Below the pieces are notes generated by a model that searched no databases, was not told the origin of the DNA, and worked only from the letters and a program-made list of their open reading frames with translations. Position numbers and translations under genes: made by a program. Of a stretch of DNA of 37,860 bases, positions 16,455 to 25,652 are shown piece by piece; the stretch's first letter is position 1, and each line of letters starts with the position of its first letter. Source of the DNA: Nostoc calcicola FACHB-3891 (GTDB taxonomy: Bacteria > Cyanobacteriota > Cyanobacteriia > Cyanobacteriales > Nostocaceae); the NCBI RefSeq assembly GCF_014697355.1, contig NZ_JACJRQ010000064.1, positions 1-37,860 on the forward strand, given 5' to 3'.

Positions 16455-17914
16455 GTCCGAAAGTCTACGCGCCCAATGTTCATTTATTTGCCTTTCATCT
16501 GCAAAAAAGCGCCAATGGCGATCGTGCAAATGATGGAGATAAACATTGGCTTTGGCAAACCTGTAATGAAATCATCCAGAAAATATTGCAGCCAAATTTT
16601 GATTTAATGCAATGGCTGGATTTAGATAAAGACCTGGATAATCCCATTGTTTCTTTAATCAAAGCTGAGAAACAAATGGATATAGCTCCTATTGATAACG
16701 GTGAAATATATTTAGATGACAACTCGCCTTTATTAATCCAAGGGTTTGCCTATCCGCTGAGACTTTATGACAGTTATGGACTATGGCTAAATCTACGTCG
16801 TCCAGAAAACGAAAAGAATCAACGCACTGAAGATGTAGATATTCAAATTTTCAAAAAGCTGAATCCAAACAATTGCTTACTGTTGGGAGGAAATGATAAC
16901 TTTCTCAATCAAACGCTGATTCTTACTGCTTGGCTGTCATCAGAACACGATCCCCAAAACCAAAAAGCTTTGAAAAATTTAGCTGATGAATGTCTCCAAG
17001 CTTTCTTTCCCAACAATTACCCAATTCCGCCATTTGCACGTTCAGCTACTTTATTTGGCAGCCCGATTTTTGAATACGGACTGTTTAGCCAATTAACAAA
17101 TTACCGCCATATTTTAGTTTGGTTCTTCAGCCACCCAGAAGCCGAAGAAAAGTTTAATGAATATCAAGAACAATTATTAGATTTATTTTTCTTTCGCGCC
17201 AAAGTAGTCAAAGCCTTCCAAAAAAGCCGGGAAGTTTATGAAGATACAAATCAAGAATATCAAAAAATCGAAGCTGAAATCAACAATTTTAAACAAATCG
17301 ATCCTCAACTATTAAATAACGAAAAATTAGATAAATTAAGCGAAAAATTAAAAACTCTTCCCCAAATGGCATTAGACTATGCCAATTTACTACGATATCT
17401 AGAATCATACCAAAACACCATCGCCATCAATGGACGAAATTATGCCGATAGACTGCAACAAATTCGCGGCATTGTCCAAGATGAAGATATTAGCTTCTTA
17501 GAAAAATTTAGCGTAGAAAATAGTCCTGATTTCCAAGAACAAATCAAAGCAGAGTTGGGTTATTTTACTCATGGTTCCAGCTTACTAGACAAAGCGATCG
17601 CCTCCATCCGGGGACGCGTAGAAATAGACCGTGCCAAAAGCGATCGCTTAGCGGAAGATAAGAAAGAGAGAAGCGATCGCAATTTACAAATTACCATCTT
17701 AGCTGTCGGTACTGGCATCGGCGCAGGTGGCATCATGGCATCTAGCTACACCTTGGTACAAAATGATCCCATCCTCCAAGCCTTACACACTCCCGCAGCC
17801 AATCGCTTTACCGCATCCATCACCTACAGTTTACTTTTCGGCTTCGCCGTCGGAATCTTGATTTTACTAGTCGATAAACTTCGCCAGTACTCTAAACGTA
17901 AGCCCAAACAATAA
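16451..17914 (+). CDS. Two-TM membrane protein with coiled coil, CHAT operon partner
   Basis: A 487-residue protein of unknown family. It has a long soluble N-terminal region (1-250), then a charged helical/coiled-coil stretch (about 250-410) with KSREVYEDTNQEYQKIEAE and a DRAKSDRLAEDKKERSDR segment. At the C-terminus are two hydrophobic helices: about 414-438 (LQITILAVGTGIGAGGIMAS) and about 453-477 (ITYSLLFGFAVGILILLV), with a Lys/Arg-rich end. This topology, a large cytosolic part and two terminal helices, resembles CorA-like pores in layout only; no GMN motif is present. It overlaps the 114-residue gene by 4 bp. As the only membrane protein next to a CHAT protease it is a candidate effector or anchor. 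Confidence 0.8.
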   Translation: MSPKVYAPNVHLFAFHLQKSANGDRANDGDKHWLWQTCNEIIQKILQPNFDLMQWLDLDKDLDNPIVSLIKAEKQMDIAPIDNGEIYLDDNSPLLIQGFAYPLRLYDSYGLWLNLRRPENEKNQRTEDVDIQIFKKLNPNNCLLLGGNDNFLNQTLILTAWLSSEHDPQNQKALKNLADECLQAFFPNNYPIPPFARSATLFGSPIFEYGLFSQLTNYRHILVWFFSHPEAEEKFNEYQEQLLDLFFFRAKVVKAFQKSREVYEDTNQEYQKIEAEINNFKQIDPQLLNNEKLDKLSEKLKTLPQMALDYANLLRYLESYQNTIAINGRNYADRLQQIRGIVQDEDISFLEKFSVENSPDFQEQIKAELGYFTHGSSLLDKAIASIRGRVEIDRAKSDRLAEDKKERSDRNLQITILAVGTGIGAGGIMASSYTLVQNDPILQALHTPAANRFTASITYSLLFGFAVGILILLVDKLRQYSKRKPKQ

Positions 17915-18021
17915 ACCCAAAATACCATTTCTGAATAACTCCTCTCAACTCCTACTCTCTGCGACTCTGCGCCTCTGCGTGAATATCTACACTCAGCAAC
18001 GCCCCCAAAATTCTCAAATTC

Positions 18022-19650
18022 ATGTTCAAAGTCCTCCCCAAACAAACCACCTCCATGCACACCCGCGACGGTGTACGCTTGGATGCAGACATCTATCGCC
18101 CTGTTGCTGAGGGTAAATTTCCGGTATTATTAATGCGACAACCCTATGGTAGAGCGATCGCATCTACCGTTGTCTATGCCCACCCTACTTGGTATGCTGC
18201 CCACGGCTACATCGTCGTAATTCAAGATGTCCGGGGACGCGGTACTTCTGAAGGCGAATTTCAATTATTTACCCACGAAATATTAGATGGCGAAGATACA
18301 GTAAATTGGGCAGCAAATTTACCTGGTAGTAATGGCAAAGTTGGCATGTATGGCTTTTCCTATCAAGGAATGACTCAACTATATGCCGCAGTTAACCAAC
18401 CCAGCCCCCTTATAACAATTTGCCCCGCCATGATTGGCTATGATTTATATAGCGATTGGGCTTATGAAGGCGGCGCATTCTGTTTACAAACGAACCTCGC
18501 TTGGGCAATTCAATTAGCTACAGAAACCGCCCGTTTGCGAGGAGATAAAACAGGCTATCAAGCCTTGTTTGCTGCTTCTCGTAATCTGCCTTTAACTAAT
18601 CCAGAAATTCTCCAACAACTCGCCCCAGAGTCCTTTTATCACGAGTGGCTGGCACATTCTCAACCCGATGAATACTGGGAAAAACTTTCGCCCAAACACC
18701 ACTTGCAAGCTGTTGATTTGCCCATGTTCCACATCGGAGGATGGTTTGATACTTATCTACGTGGCACTCTACATTTATATAAAGATATGGCAGCCCGTAG
18801 CACTAAATCTCAACATTTGTTAGTCGGTGCTTGGGCACATTTGCCTTGGAGTCGCAAAGCTGGAGAAATTGACTTTGGCGCTAAAGCCGCGAGTCCAGTA
18901 GATAAAATGCAAATTCGCTGGTTTGACGAATTTCTCAAAGGCGAAAATACAGGTTTATTAGATGAATCACCCGTTTGCCTATTTGAAATGGGAACCAATA
19001 TTTGGCGTACTTTCCCTGACCTCCCTACACAAATACACAAAACTTATTTTTTGTCAACTACCGGACTAGCCAGCATCCGCCAAGACTCCGGAACCCTAAT
19101 CCAAAATCCAAAATCCAAAATCCAAAATTCTTTTGATGTATTAGTTCACGACCCTTGGCGCCCAGTTCCAGCCTTGGGTGGACATGGGGGAATTCCTGCG
19201 GGTGTATTTGAGCGATCGCATCTTGATTGTCGTTCCGATGTCTTAACTTACACCAGCGAACCGCTAGAAGAAGATTTACATTTAGCAGGGGATGTAATAG
19301 TGGAAATCTGCTGTACTGCCGATCAACTCAGTTATGATTTGTCTGCGGTCTTATCCGAAGTACATCCTAATGGAAAAGTATATAATCTCACTCAAGGTTA
19401 TGTACATTGTCGAGATGTTAGCGTGTCTACAAAAATTCAGCTACAAGCGACTTGTGCGCGAATTGCCAAAGGAAACGCCTTGCGCCTGAGTTTAAGTGCA
19501 GCGTGTTTTCCAGCCTACGCAATGAATTCTGGAAACGGTGCAATTACCACTAGCGATAGTTTACCAGATGCTCAGATTATCACCTTAACTGTGAATTGTG
19601 GAGGCGAATTTAATTCTCATCTTTTATTACCTGTACTCCCAGCAACTTAA
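18022..19650 (+). CDS. CocE/NonD-family alpha/beta hydrolase
   Basis: A 542-residue serine hydrolase of the cocaine-esterase / X-prolyl-dipeptidyl-peptidase superfamily. The N-terminal alpha/beta domain has the nucleophile Ser113 in GFSYQG, with Asp243 (GGWFDTYLRG) and His273 (GAWAHLPW) as likely partners; a C-terminal jelly-roll domain begins near residue 370. The substrate may be an ester, amide or acylated amino acid; it cannot be read. At 19101-19128 four 7-bp CCAAAAT units encode QNPKSKIQN in the inter-domain linker, an in-frame repeat. No signal peptide. It is separated from the CHAT operon by 107 bp holding CTCTGCG-type repeats and is convergent with the Ap4A phosphorylase gene. Confidence 0.9.
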   Translation: MFKVLPKQTTSMHTRDGVRLDADIYRPVAEGKFPVLLMRQPYGRAIASTVVYAHPTWYAAHGYIVVIQDVRGRGTSEGEFQLFTHEILDGEDTVNWAANLPGSNGKVGMYGFSYQGMTQLYAAVNQPSPLITICPAMIGYDLYSDWAYEGGAFCLQTNLAWAIQLATETARLRGDKTGYQALFAASRNLPLTNPEILQQLAPESFYHEWLAHSQPDEYWEKLSPKHHLQAVDLPMFHIGGWFDTYLRGTLHLYKDMAARSTKSQHLLVGAWAHLPWSRKAGEIDFGAKAASPVDKMQIRWFDEFLKGENTGLLDESPVCLFEMGTNIWRTFPDLPTQIHKTYFLSTTGLASIRQDSGTLIQNPKSKIQNSFDVLVHDPWRPVPALGGHGGIPAGVFERSHLDCRSDVLTYTSEPLEEDLHLAGDVIVEICCTADQLSYDLSAVLSEVHPNGKVYNLTQGYVHCRDVSVSTKIQLQATCARIAKGNALRLSLSAACFPAYAMNSGNGAITTSDSLPDAQIITLTVNCGGEFNSHLLLPVLPAT

Positions 19651-19675
19651 TATTTGGACAAATGACAAATGACAA

Positions 19676-20572
19676 TTACGATACACCAACACTCTTCAAG
19701 ATAATCATTGGGCTTTGGTCTTTGAGAAGTTGCATTTCTTCGGCATTCCTTACTAGCAAGGCACCGGCGAATCCTAAGGAATTCACAGAGATAGAGTGGA
19801 AATGCTCTTGCGATCGCGGTACAATCAACATCCATTCTCGTGTCATGAGCAAATTGTAAGCACCCAACTGCGTTGCATCCAAACCCACAGCCTCTAACAA
19901 GGTACGATAAAGTGCCAGCGTTGCTTCACCCCCTGTGAATGGAGACTCCACCCAACTGGGATTTAAGAGTGCCAAAGCATGTACAAAAGGAAGTTTTGGT
20001 AAAGTTGCGATCGAGTTTTGAAATTGTGCTTCCTTTAGCAGAGGTTCAATCGGTATCTGCAACCCTAAAGGTGCAAGTGGTAGCGGGACTAATTGCAAGT
20101 GTTTATGTCGCTGACTAGCACCTGCGCTTTTGCCACTGTTGTAGAACCCCAAACCATCAAAATCAGCCAAACATGCCCACATCGCCGTAAAATCTTCCAG
20201 CGTGAGTAAACTTTCCTGTTCCTCGAAGGCACGGGTAATAATTAGCAGATGATAATCAACAACATTGAATTTATTTAAGATACATACATGAGTATCAGAG
20301 ATATCCGCCACAAATAAATCTTCTTCGTAAGGCAAGAAAGGATTAAATTCTTGACCTGAACTAGCAGATTGTTTTTCCTGTTTTTCCTTGGCTGCTTTTT
20401 TGCGATTCAAATTAGACAAAATCCGCACTAAAAAACGCACGCCATCCTGTTCCACAAATTCAAATTCCGTCGGTATCGACAGCAGCGCCCCACATTGCAA
20501 AGCATATTCAGTCCGTTCTTTGACACTTTTCCATAAAGTACCAGGCTTAAGTAGTATTTTTCCTTGTACCAT
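19676..20572 (-). CDS. Diadenosine tetraphosphate (Ap4A) phosphorylase
   Basis: This is a 298-residue HIT-superfamily enzyme of the ATP adenylyltransferase / Ap4A phosphorylase type, which cleaves Ap4A with phosphate to ATP and ADP. The active-site segment QRHKHLQLVPLP carries His156 and His158; upstream GFYNSGKSAGAS and NPFLPYEEDLFV also match the family. The central KKAAKEKQEKQSASSG is a charged linker. The end is convergent with the CocE gene, with only 25 bp between the stops. Likely a single-gene unit in nucleotide stress metabolism. Confidence 0.9.
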   Translation of the reverse strand: MVQGKILLKPGTLWKSVKERTEYALQCGALLSIPTEFEFVEQDGVRFLVRILSNLNRKKAAKEKQEKQSASSGQEFNPFLPYEEDLFVADISDTHVCILNKFNVVDYHLLIITRAFEEQESLLTLEDFTAMWACLADFDGLGFYNSGKSAGASQRHKHLQLVPLPLAPLGLQIPIEPLLKEAQFQNSIATLPKLPFVHALALLNPSWVESPFTGGEATLALYRTLLEAVGLDATQLGAYNLLMTREWMLIVPRSQEHFHSISVNSLGFAGALLVRNAEEMQLLKDQSPMIILKSVGVS

Positions 20573-20585
20573 TTTTAGTCCTTCA

Positions 20586-20820
20586 AGTATGGTTAAGATA
20601 TTATATTAAGAATTCAGAATTCAGAATCCAGAATTCTGAATACTTTGATGCCAAAAGTTGGTAATTTTAATAAAATCTTGCCGGATAAAGAAAACCGAGT
20701 TCTTAATTTTGGATCGAGTCGAGCTAAGAGCGTCTTTTCATTCTGACTTCTGACTTCTGACTTCTGACTTCTGACTTCTGACTCCTGAATTCTGACTCCT
20801 GAATTCTGCTGTATTTAGAA
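20586..20820. repeat. Short tandem repeats between Ap4A phosphorylase and HtrA
   Basis: AATTCAGAATTCAGAAT..GAATTCTGAAT (from 20610) and a run of TGACTTC heptamers (about 20744-20785), then TGACTCCTGAATTC units. These are Nostocales-type short tandem repeats. I see no gene in 20573-20993. Confidence 0.85.
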
Positions 20821-20993
20821 TTGCCCCATGACTAAAGTCACAAGTTTTAATGTGATACACTTACCATTCTGGCTCCTGAGTTATTTACTGGTAAAAAAGC
20901 AAACTTTTCACAATAACGCAATACCTCTGCAACAAAACTGTCATAAGTCATATCTACATTAGTAATACATATTCGATATGCTTCCAAACAGCA

Positions 20994-22265
20994 ATGAAAA
21001 ACCAATCTCGCGATGGAGAACACCCATCAAATAGCATTTTATCCCATACTGCTGACGCCAAATACCATAATCCAGCACCTTGGAAAAAGGCTGCGGCCTC
21101 TCTATCGCTGGTGCTACTGGGATCGGGTATGACATTCGCAGGTGGTTATCTGGCTGGGCACCCCCAACAGGTGTCTGAGACTGCATCTAATTTGGCAGTC
21201 GGTCGAGTCAATGCTGCCCCTCCATTACCAGCCAGCACAGATCCTAATTTTGTGACACAGGTGGTGCAAAAGGTAGGCCCGGCAGTAGTACGAATTAACT
21301 CTTCCCGAACGGTAAAAACCCAGTTACCAGATGAATTTAACGATCCGTTTTTTCAACGCTTTTTTGGTTCTCAACTACCACAGTCACAAGAAAGGGTAGA
21401 ACGGGGTACTGGTTCAGGTTTCATCATCAGTGCTGATGGTCGTATTCTCACGAACGCTCATGTGGTAGATGGGGCGGATACGGTGACAGTGACACTCAAG
21501 GATGGGCGTACCTTGCAAGGTAAAGTGCTAGGAAAAGATGAGTTAACCGATGTAGCTGTGGTCAAGATTCAAGCGGATAATCTACCGACAGTAGCCTTAG
21601 GTAACTCAGACCAACTACAACCGGGAGAATGGGCGATCGCGATCGGCAATCCCCTTGGACTAGATAACACAGTCACAACCGGAATCATCAGCGCCACTGG
21701 ACGCACTAGCAATCAAATTGGCGCTCCCGATAAGCGAGTAGAGTATATTCAAACTGACGCCGCAATTAACCCCGGTAACTCTGGGGGTCCCCTACTCAAT
21801 TACCGTGGCGAGGTAATTGGTATGAATACGGCCATTATCCAAGGCGCACAAGGATTAGGCTTTGCCATTCCCATCACCACAGCACAACGTATTTCTAATC
21901 AATTAATAGCTACAGGTAAAGTCCAACATCCTTATTTAGGAATTCAGATGGTGGGGCTAACACCTCAGCTAAAACAAAATATCAACTCAGATCCTAATAG
22001 TGGTTTGAATGTCGATGAAGATAAAGGTGTATTAGTTGTCAAAGTTATGCCGAATTCCCCAGCGGCTAAAGCTGGAATTCGTGCTGGTGATGTCATCCAA
22101 AAGCTAGCCGGTCAATCAGTCACAGATGCTAGCAGCGTCCAAAAGGCTGTAGAAAATAGCCAAGTGGGTGGAGATTTACGCCTGGAGTTACGCCGTAATG
22201 GGCAGAATGTTAACGTAGCCGTACAACCCGGTGCTTTCCCTACGCAACCCACCCAAGTACAATAA
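20994..22265 (+). CDS. HtrA/Deg-family serine protease (HhoA/HhoB/HtrA type)
   Basis: A 423-residue periplasmic or thylakoid-lumen/membrane-anchored protease that degrades or refolds damaged proteins. A hydrophobic segment (about 34-54) serves as signal or anchor. The trypsin-like domain has His156 (LTNAHVVDG), Asp186 (ELTDVAVV) and Ser263 (NPGNSGGPLL); one PDZ domain follows (about 305-410, with GVLVVKVMPNSPAAKAGIRAGD). One PDZ domain and this length fit the cyanobacterial trio HhoA, HhoB and HtrA; which paralogue is not decidable here. A clear terminator follows at 22294. Confidence 0.95.
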   Translation: MKNQSRDGEHPSNSILSHTADAKYHNPAPWKKAAASLSLVLLGSGMTFAGGYLAGHPQQVSETASNLAVGRVNAAPPLPASTDPNFVTQVVQKVGPAVVRINSSRTVKTQLPDEFNDPFFQRFFGSQLPQSQERVERGTGSGFIISADGRILTNAHVVDGADTVTVTLKDGRTLQGKVLGKDELTDVAVVKIQADNLPTVALGNSDQLQPGEWAIAIGNPLGLDNTVTTGIISATGRTSNQIGAPDKRVEYIQTDAAINPGNSGGPLLNYRGEVIGMNTAIIQGAQGLGFAIPITTAQRISNQLIATGKVQHPYLGIQMVGLTPQLKQNINSDPNSGLNVDEDKGVLVVKVMPNSPAAKAGIRAGDVIQKLAGQSVTDASSVQKAVENSQVGGDLRLELRRNGQNVNVAVQPGAFPTQPTQVQ

Positions 22266-22293
22266 CAGTTTTGAGTCAAGGTGAAATTTTAAG

Positions 22294-22322
22294 GGATGGG
22301 TCTTGTACCCGTCCTTTTTTTT
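22294..22322 (+). terminator. Intrinsic terminator of the HtrA gene
   Basis: GGATGGGT-CTTGT-ACCCGTCC forms an 8-bp stem (one G-T pair) and is followed by TTTTTTTT at 22315-22322. It lies about 30 bp after the stop. Confidence 0.85.
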
Positions 22323-22347
22323 CAGGTGATGAAGTCGCGTATATAGC

Positions 22348-22478
22348 AATACGGTTCGGTTAAAGGGGAAAGGGGAAAGGGGAAAGGGGAAAGGTTTCAA
22401 ATACATCCTTTACCCCTTACCCCAAAACCATTTCCCAGACCACAAGGGAAGTTCATACTGCTTATCCGAACCGTATTG
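22348..22478. mobile_element. MITE-like element, CAATACGGTTCGG termini
   Basis: The 17-bp inverted repeats CAATACGGTTCGGTTAA (22348-22364) and TTATCCGAACCGTATTG (22462-22478) match at 16 of 17 positions. The 131-bp unit is largely filled by GGGGAAA purine repeats and their C/T counterpart, so it could fold back. No coding capacity. Confidence 0.6.
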
Positions 22479-22636
22479 TGACCACGGCTATATTATTTTT
22501 TATCAAAAAGAAAATCGGATTGATGTACAACCAAAGAATCATTTTTACATTTTTTATCTATGACATTAGTCATGTTTTAACTAATTACCTTTTTCACTAG
22601 TGTATAGTTCTCTTCAATTTTATTATTTACTTGTCC

Positions 22637-22670
22637 AAGAGATTAATATTTGATAACAATTTAATCTCTT
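22637..22670 (+). promoter_or_regulatory. 10-bp inverted repeat upstream of the small secreted protein gene
   Basis: AAGAGATTAA (22637-22646) and TTAATCTCTT (22661-22670) are perfect complements with a 14-nt spacer, ending 32 bp before the ATG at 22703. It could be an operator or a leader hairpin; the AT-rich context makes it suggestive only. Confidence 0.4.
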
Positions 22671-22702
22671 TGATTTTTATATCATAGAAGGAAAATTTGC
22701 CA

Positions 22703-22954
22703 ATGAGTATTAAAAGAATGCTTGCTAGTGCAGCACTGATTTTACCAATTGCTTTTACCATTATTCCTTCCCAAGCCGATGCTCAAGTCAGAGGGCAATT
22801 TAGGCGGCCAGTTCCAGTTAGAACAATCAGAAGACCAGCACGAGTTAGGGTTTATACCCCTGCTCAAGCGAGAAGAAGAATAGTGGTTCCTGGACGTTGG
22901 GTGCAAACAAATCGTGGTCGCCGGTGGATACCTGCTCGCTATATATATAGATAA
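22703..22954 (+). CDS. Small secreted Arg-rich protein
   Basis: An 83-residue protein from the ATG at 22703, preceded by GAAGGA at usable distance; a TTG at 22697 is in frame but less likely. The signal peptide MSIKRMLASAALILPIAF is followed by a probable cleavage after ADA (near residue 28). The mature part is strongly basic (about 17 Arg in 55 residues) with repeated PVPVRTIRRPARVRVY and a VPGRWVQTNRGRRWIPARY end. It may bind a surface polymer or the outer membrane; the function is not recognised. No neighbour shares its strand closely. Confidence 0.7.
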   Translation: MSIKRMLASAALILPIAFTIIPSQADAQVRGQFRRPVPVRTIRRPARVRVYTPAQARRRIVVPGRWVQTNRGRRWIPARYIYR

Positions 22955-22988
22955 AAAGACGTACAACTGCAACAAAATATTACCGAGA

Positions 22989-23145
22989 AGGGGGAAAGGG
23001 GAAAGGGTAAGGGGTAAAGGGTAAGAATTCAAAACAGGGGTAAAGGTTAAAGGGTAAAGGGTAAAGGGATAAATTTAACCTTTTCCCCTTTCCCTTTCCC
23101 CCTTCCCCCTTAACCCTTACCCCTTACCCCTTACCCCTTTCCCCT
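22989..23145. repeat. Purine-run / pyrimidine-run inverted repeat
   Basis: About 80 bp of GGGGAAAGG and GGGTAAAGG units are followed by about 70 bp of CCTTTCCCC, CCCTTA units on the same strand, so the two halves are inverted copies. It fills the space between the convergent small secreted gene and aroF and could end transcripts from both sides as a large hairpin, though no U-run is present. Confidence 0.85.
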
Positions 23146-23185
23146 TAAATTTATTTACACCTAGCTACTTAGGATTTTCAAAATT

Positions 23186-24244
23186 TTAAACTAGAGCTAC
23201 TGCTGGTTGTGGCCAGCGTCCCACTGCTTTACCAATTACTGCTAATTCTTGCATTAAGTTATCAAAACGGTCTGGTGTCAGAGATTGGGGACCGTCGGAT
23301 AAGGCTTTGGCAGGGTTGGGGTGAACTTCAATCATCAGAGAGTCTGTACCAGCTGCGATCGCTGCCATTGCCATTGAAGGCACAAACTCAGACCAACCTA
23401 CACCGTGGCTGGGGTCAATCATGATTGGTAGGTGAGTCAATTTTCGCAACACTGGCACTACTGATAAATCCAGTGTGTTTCTAGTGTACTGACGGTCAAA
23501 GGTACGTATTCCTCTTTCACACAAAATAACATTGGGATTGCCAGCTGCCAAAATATACTCGGCTGCCATTAACCAATCTTCAATCGTAGCCGCCATTCCC
23601 CGCTTCAAAAGAACTGGTTTTGACTGCGCTCCTACTTTTTTGAGCAAGGAAAAATTCTGCATATTCCTTGCCCCTACCTGGATAACATCAGCAATTTCCG
23701 CAATTTTATCCAGGTCAACGGCATCCATGACTTCTGTAATAATGCCTAGTCCGCTGACTTCCCGCGCCTTTGCTAATAATTCCAAAGCACTCTCGCCGTG
23801 TCCTTGGAAAGCGTAAGGTGAAGTCCGGGGTTTGTATGCACCTCCGCGTAAAAACTTGGCTCCTGCGGCTTTGACACGCCGCGCCGTCTCTACAATCATT
23901 TCTTCGTTTTCTACGGAGCAAGGACCAGCTACGACTACCAAGGGGTGGTGTTCGCCAAATACCACCGTTTCATTAGGTATATTTACCACCACTTCCGAAG
24001 CTTCGCCGTGGCGGTATTGGCGGCTAGCTCGTTTGTAAGGCTGCTCTACCCGCAACACCTGCTCGATCCAGGGACTGAGTTCTTGAATTTGTAGTGGATC
24101 TAAGCTGGCAGTTTCACCTACTAGACCAATAACTACTTTGTGTTGACCAACAATTTTTTCTGGAGTTAATCCCCAGCTAGTTAGTTCCTCATCAATGCGG
24201 TTTATTTCCGCATCCGGGGAACCACTTTTCATTACTATAATCAT
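23186..24244 (-). CDS. aroF: 3-deoxy-7-phosphoheptulonate (DAHP) synthase
   Basis: A 352-residue enzyme condensing phosphoenolpyruvate and erythrose-4-phosphate, the first step of the shikimate pathway. It is the type I-beta form: an N-terminal ferredoxin-like (ACT-type) regulatory domain (about 1-75) and a TIM barrel with VAGPCSVEN, KPRTSPYAFQG, LKRGMAATIEDW, ERGIRTFD and IMIDPSHGVG. The Cys of GPCSVE and the His of PSHG are metal ligands in the family. The N-terminal domain suggests allosteric control by an aromatic product. A 378-bp gap to the gene upstream means its own promoter is likely. Confidence 0.96.
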   Translation of the reverse strand: MIIVMKSGSPDAEINRIDEELTSWGLTPEKIVGQHKVVIGLVGETASLDPLQIQELSPWIEQVLRVEQPYKRASRQYRHGEASEVVVNIPNETVVFGEHHPLVVVAGPCSVENEEMIVETARRVKAAGAKFLRGGAYKPRTSPYAFQGHGESALELLAKAREVSGLGIITEVMDAVDLDKIAEIADVIQVGARNMQNFSLLKKVGAQSKPVLLKRGMAATIEDWLMAAEYILAAGNPNVILCERGIRTFDRQYTRNTLDLSVVPVLRKLTHLPIMIDPSHGVGWSEFVPSMAMAAIAAGTDSLMIEVHPNPAKALSDGPQSLTPDRFDNLMQELAVIGKAVGRWPQPAVALV

Positions 24245-24366
24245 GTCAAAGTTCCTGATTTACTGAGTAAATTTTTCTGTAAATGGACGTAACTTTATTG
24301 TTACGTATTTACCCAATTACGAATAGTTCAAACTAAATTTATTTACAAAATAAATGGACAAAAGAG

Positions 24367-24402
24367 AAAATCCAGTAACTTTCCTCAGAAAATACTGGAT
24401 TT
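24367..24402 (-). terminator. Possible terminator of the rpsO operon
   Basis: Read on the minus strand, AAATCCAGTA (24402-24393) pairs perfectly with TACTGGATTT (24377-24368) around a 15-nt loop, followed by TTCTCTTTTG. The loop is long and the U-tract broken. It would separate rpsO-PAM68 transcripts from aroF. The rest of 24245-24622 holds a fragment of the AATTCAGAATC repeat and an AGACGCTACGCCAA repeat; no gene. Confidence 0.4.
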
Positions 24403-24622
24403 AAGGTATAAAAATCATCTATATACTTTTAATTAGCAATGTTGAAGTTTTGAAGAAGAATTCAGGAGTCCGACTGGCGGATCAAGCGGGTTTAAGAAAT
24501 ACCTAAATCTTTTCTTCCGAGAGACGCTACGCCAATTGCCGATAATCTAAACTTTTTGGTAAGGGAGTGGTAGCTTCCAATCCCCCACTTCTTGTTCTGA
24601 ATTCTGGATTCTGAATTCTTCT

Positions 24623-25093
24623 TCAAGAGTTTTTTTGCCGAGTTTCCCGCCAAACTGCCACCATTCGTCCCCAATTGGTGCCGAATTCACCAAAACCCAG
24701 CAGACTGCCGGCTCTTTCTTCATCCCAAGAGGCAGAGAGAACGCCATAAGTTATCCCTAAGACCCCCAAACCAAATAATCCCATGTTTACCAATAACACG
24801 GCAATGGGAGCTAATTTGATATCGGAGTAGGTGGCAAGCAGATAGCTAACAATTAAGGTGCTAATGCCCAAAGTTGTTGGTAGACCACAGAATGCAGCCA
24901 CTCGTCGAACCATCCGCTGGCTGACTACTTTAGGAATCGCTATTTCTTCTTTGGTGTAAGGCGGCTTCCTATCAGCTTGGTTGCTGGATTCCTGTGGCTT
25001 TGCTGCTGGTTTACTTTGAGTTTTTGGGGGTTTTTGGCGCTTTTTGTTTGGCTCAAAGGGCAAGCGAGCGCGTTCAGATTCTTCAGCAGACAT
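24623..25093 (-). CDS. PAM68-family photosystem II assembly protein
   Basis: A 156-residue membrane protein. The charged Lys/Pro-rich N-terminus (1-50) is followed by IPKVVSQRMVRRVAAFCGLP and two helices (about 70-88 and 96-120), then SWDEERAGSLLGFGEFGTNW, a strongly conserved motif of the DUF3464/PAM68 family. Family members help early photosystem II assembly at the thylakoid membrane. It starts 12 bp after rpsO ends, so the two are probably co-transcribed, a pairing I recall from other cyanobacteria. Confidence 0.88.
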   Translation of the reverse strand: MSAEESERARLPFEPNKKRQKPPKTQSKPAAKPQESSNQADRKPPYTKEEIAIPKVVSQRMVRRVAAFCGLPTTLGISTLIVSYLLATYSDIKLAPIAVLLVNMGLFGLGVLGITYGVLSASWDEERAGSLLGFGEFGTNWGRMVAVWRETRQKNS

Positions 25094-25105
25094 AAGCGAT
25101 CGCCT

Positions 25106-25375
25106 CTAACCCCGAATACCGAGACGAGCAATCAAAGCTAGATACTTTTCCCGGCTTTCGCTCTGGATATAGGCTAGAAGACGCTTGCGCTGGCCAATTA
25201 GCTTCAACAGTCCCCGCCGGGAAGAATGGTCTTTTTTGTTTGCTTGGAGATGTTCACTGAGGCGGTTGATCCGTTCAGTTAGCATAGCAACTTGCACATC
25301 GGCCGAACCAGTATCGGTTTCGTGGACTTGGTAGTTGGAAATTATTTCTTGTTTCCGCAGTTGCGTCAGAGCCAT
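25106..25375 (-). CDS. rpsO: 30S ribosomal protein S15
   Basis: An 89-residue protein of normal S15 length starting MALTQLRKQEIISNYQVHE. Conserved DTGSADVQVAMLTERI, HSSRRGLL and KRLLAYI segments identify it; it binds 16S rRNA in the platform. The frame is open 26 codons further upstream, but the S15 start is unmistakable at 25375. TATTAT (minus strand, 25424-25419) may be a -10 box about 45 bp upstream; the -35 is unclear. Confidence 0.96.
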   Translation of the reverse strand: MALTQLRKQEIISNYQVHETDTGSADVQVAMLTERINRLSEHLQANKKDHSSRRGLLKLIGQRKRLLAYIQSESREKYLALIARLGIRG

Positions 25376-25652
25376 GATCGAAATTTCTAGTTTTTCAAAA
25401 TGTATGCAGCAGTCTCCCATAATATCACAGCCATTAAGGTGATGTGGAATCATGTAGCTGGAAAAAGGGAGTGGGGAGTGGGGGAAGAAATTTTTTTATG
25501 TTTGGTTGTGAGATTTTCGCGTGATTAGCCTCTTCTCGACGAAGGCTTTCACGAGCCACACTTCAGTACTAGTATTTTCTGTAATTTAATATACATTAGA
25601 CTAATGTATCAAAGTTTAATCACAACATAATATTAGGTAACAGTTTTATCAG

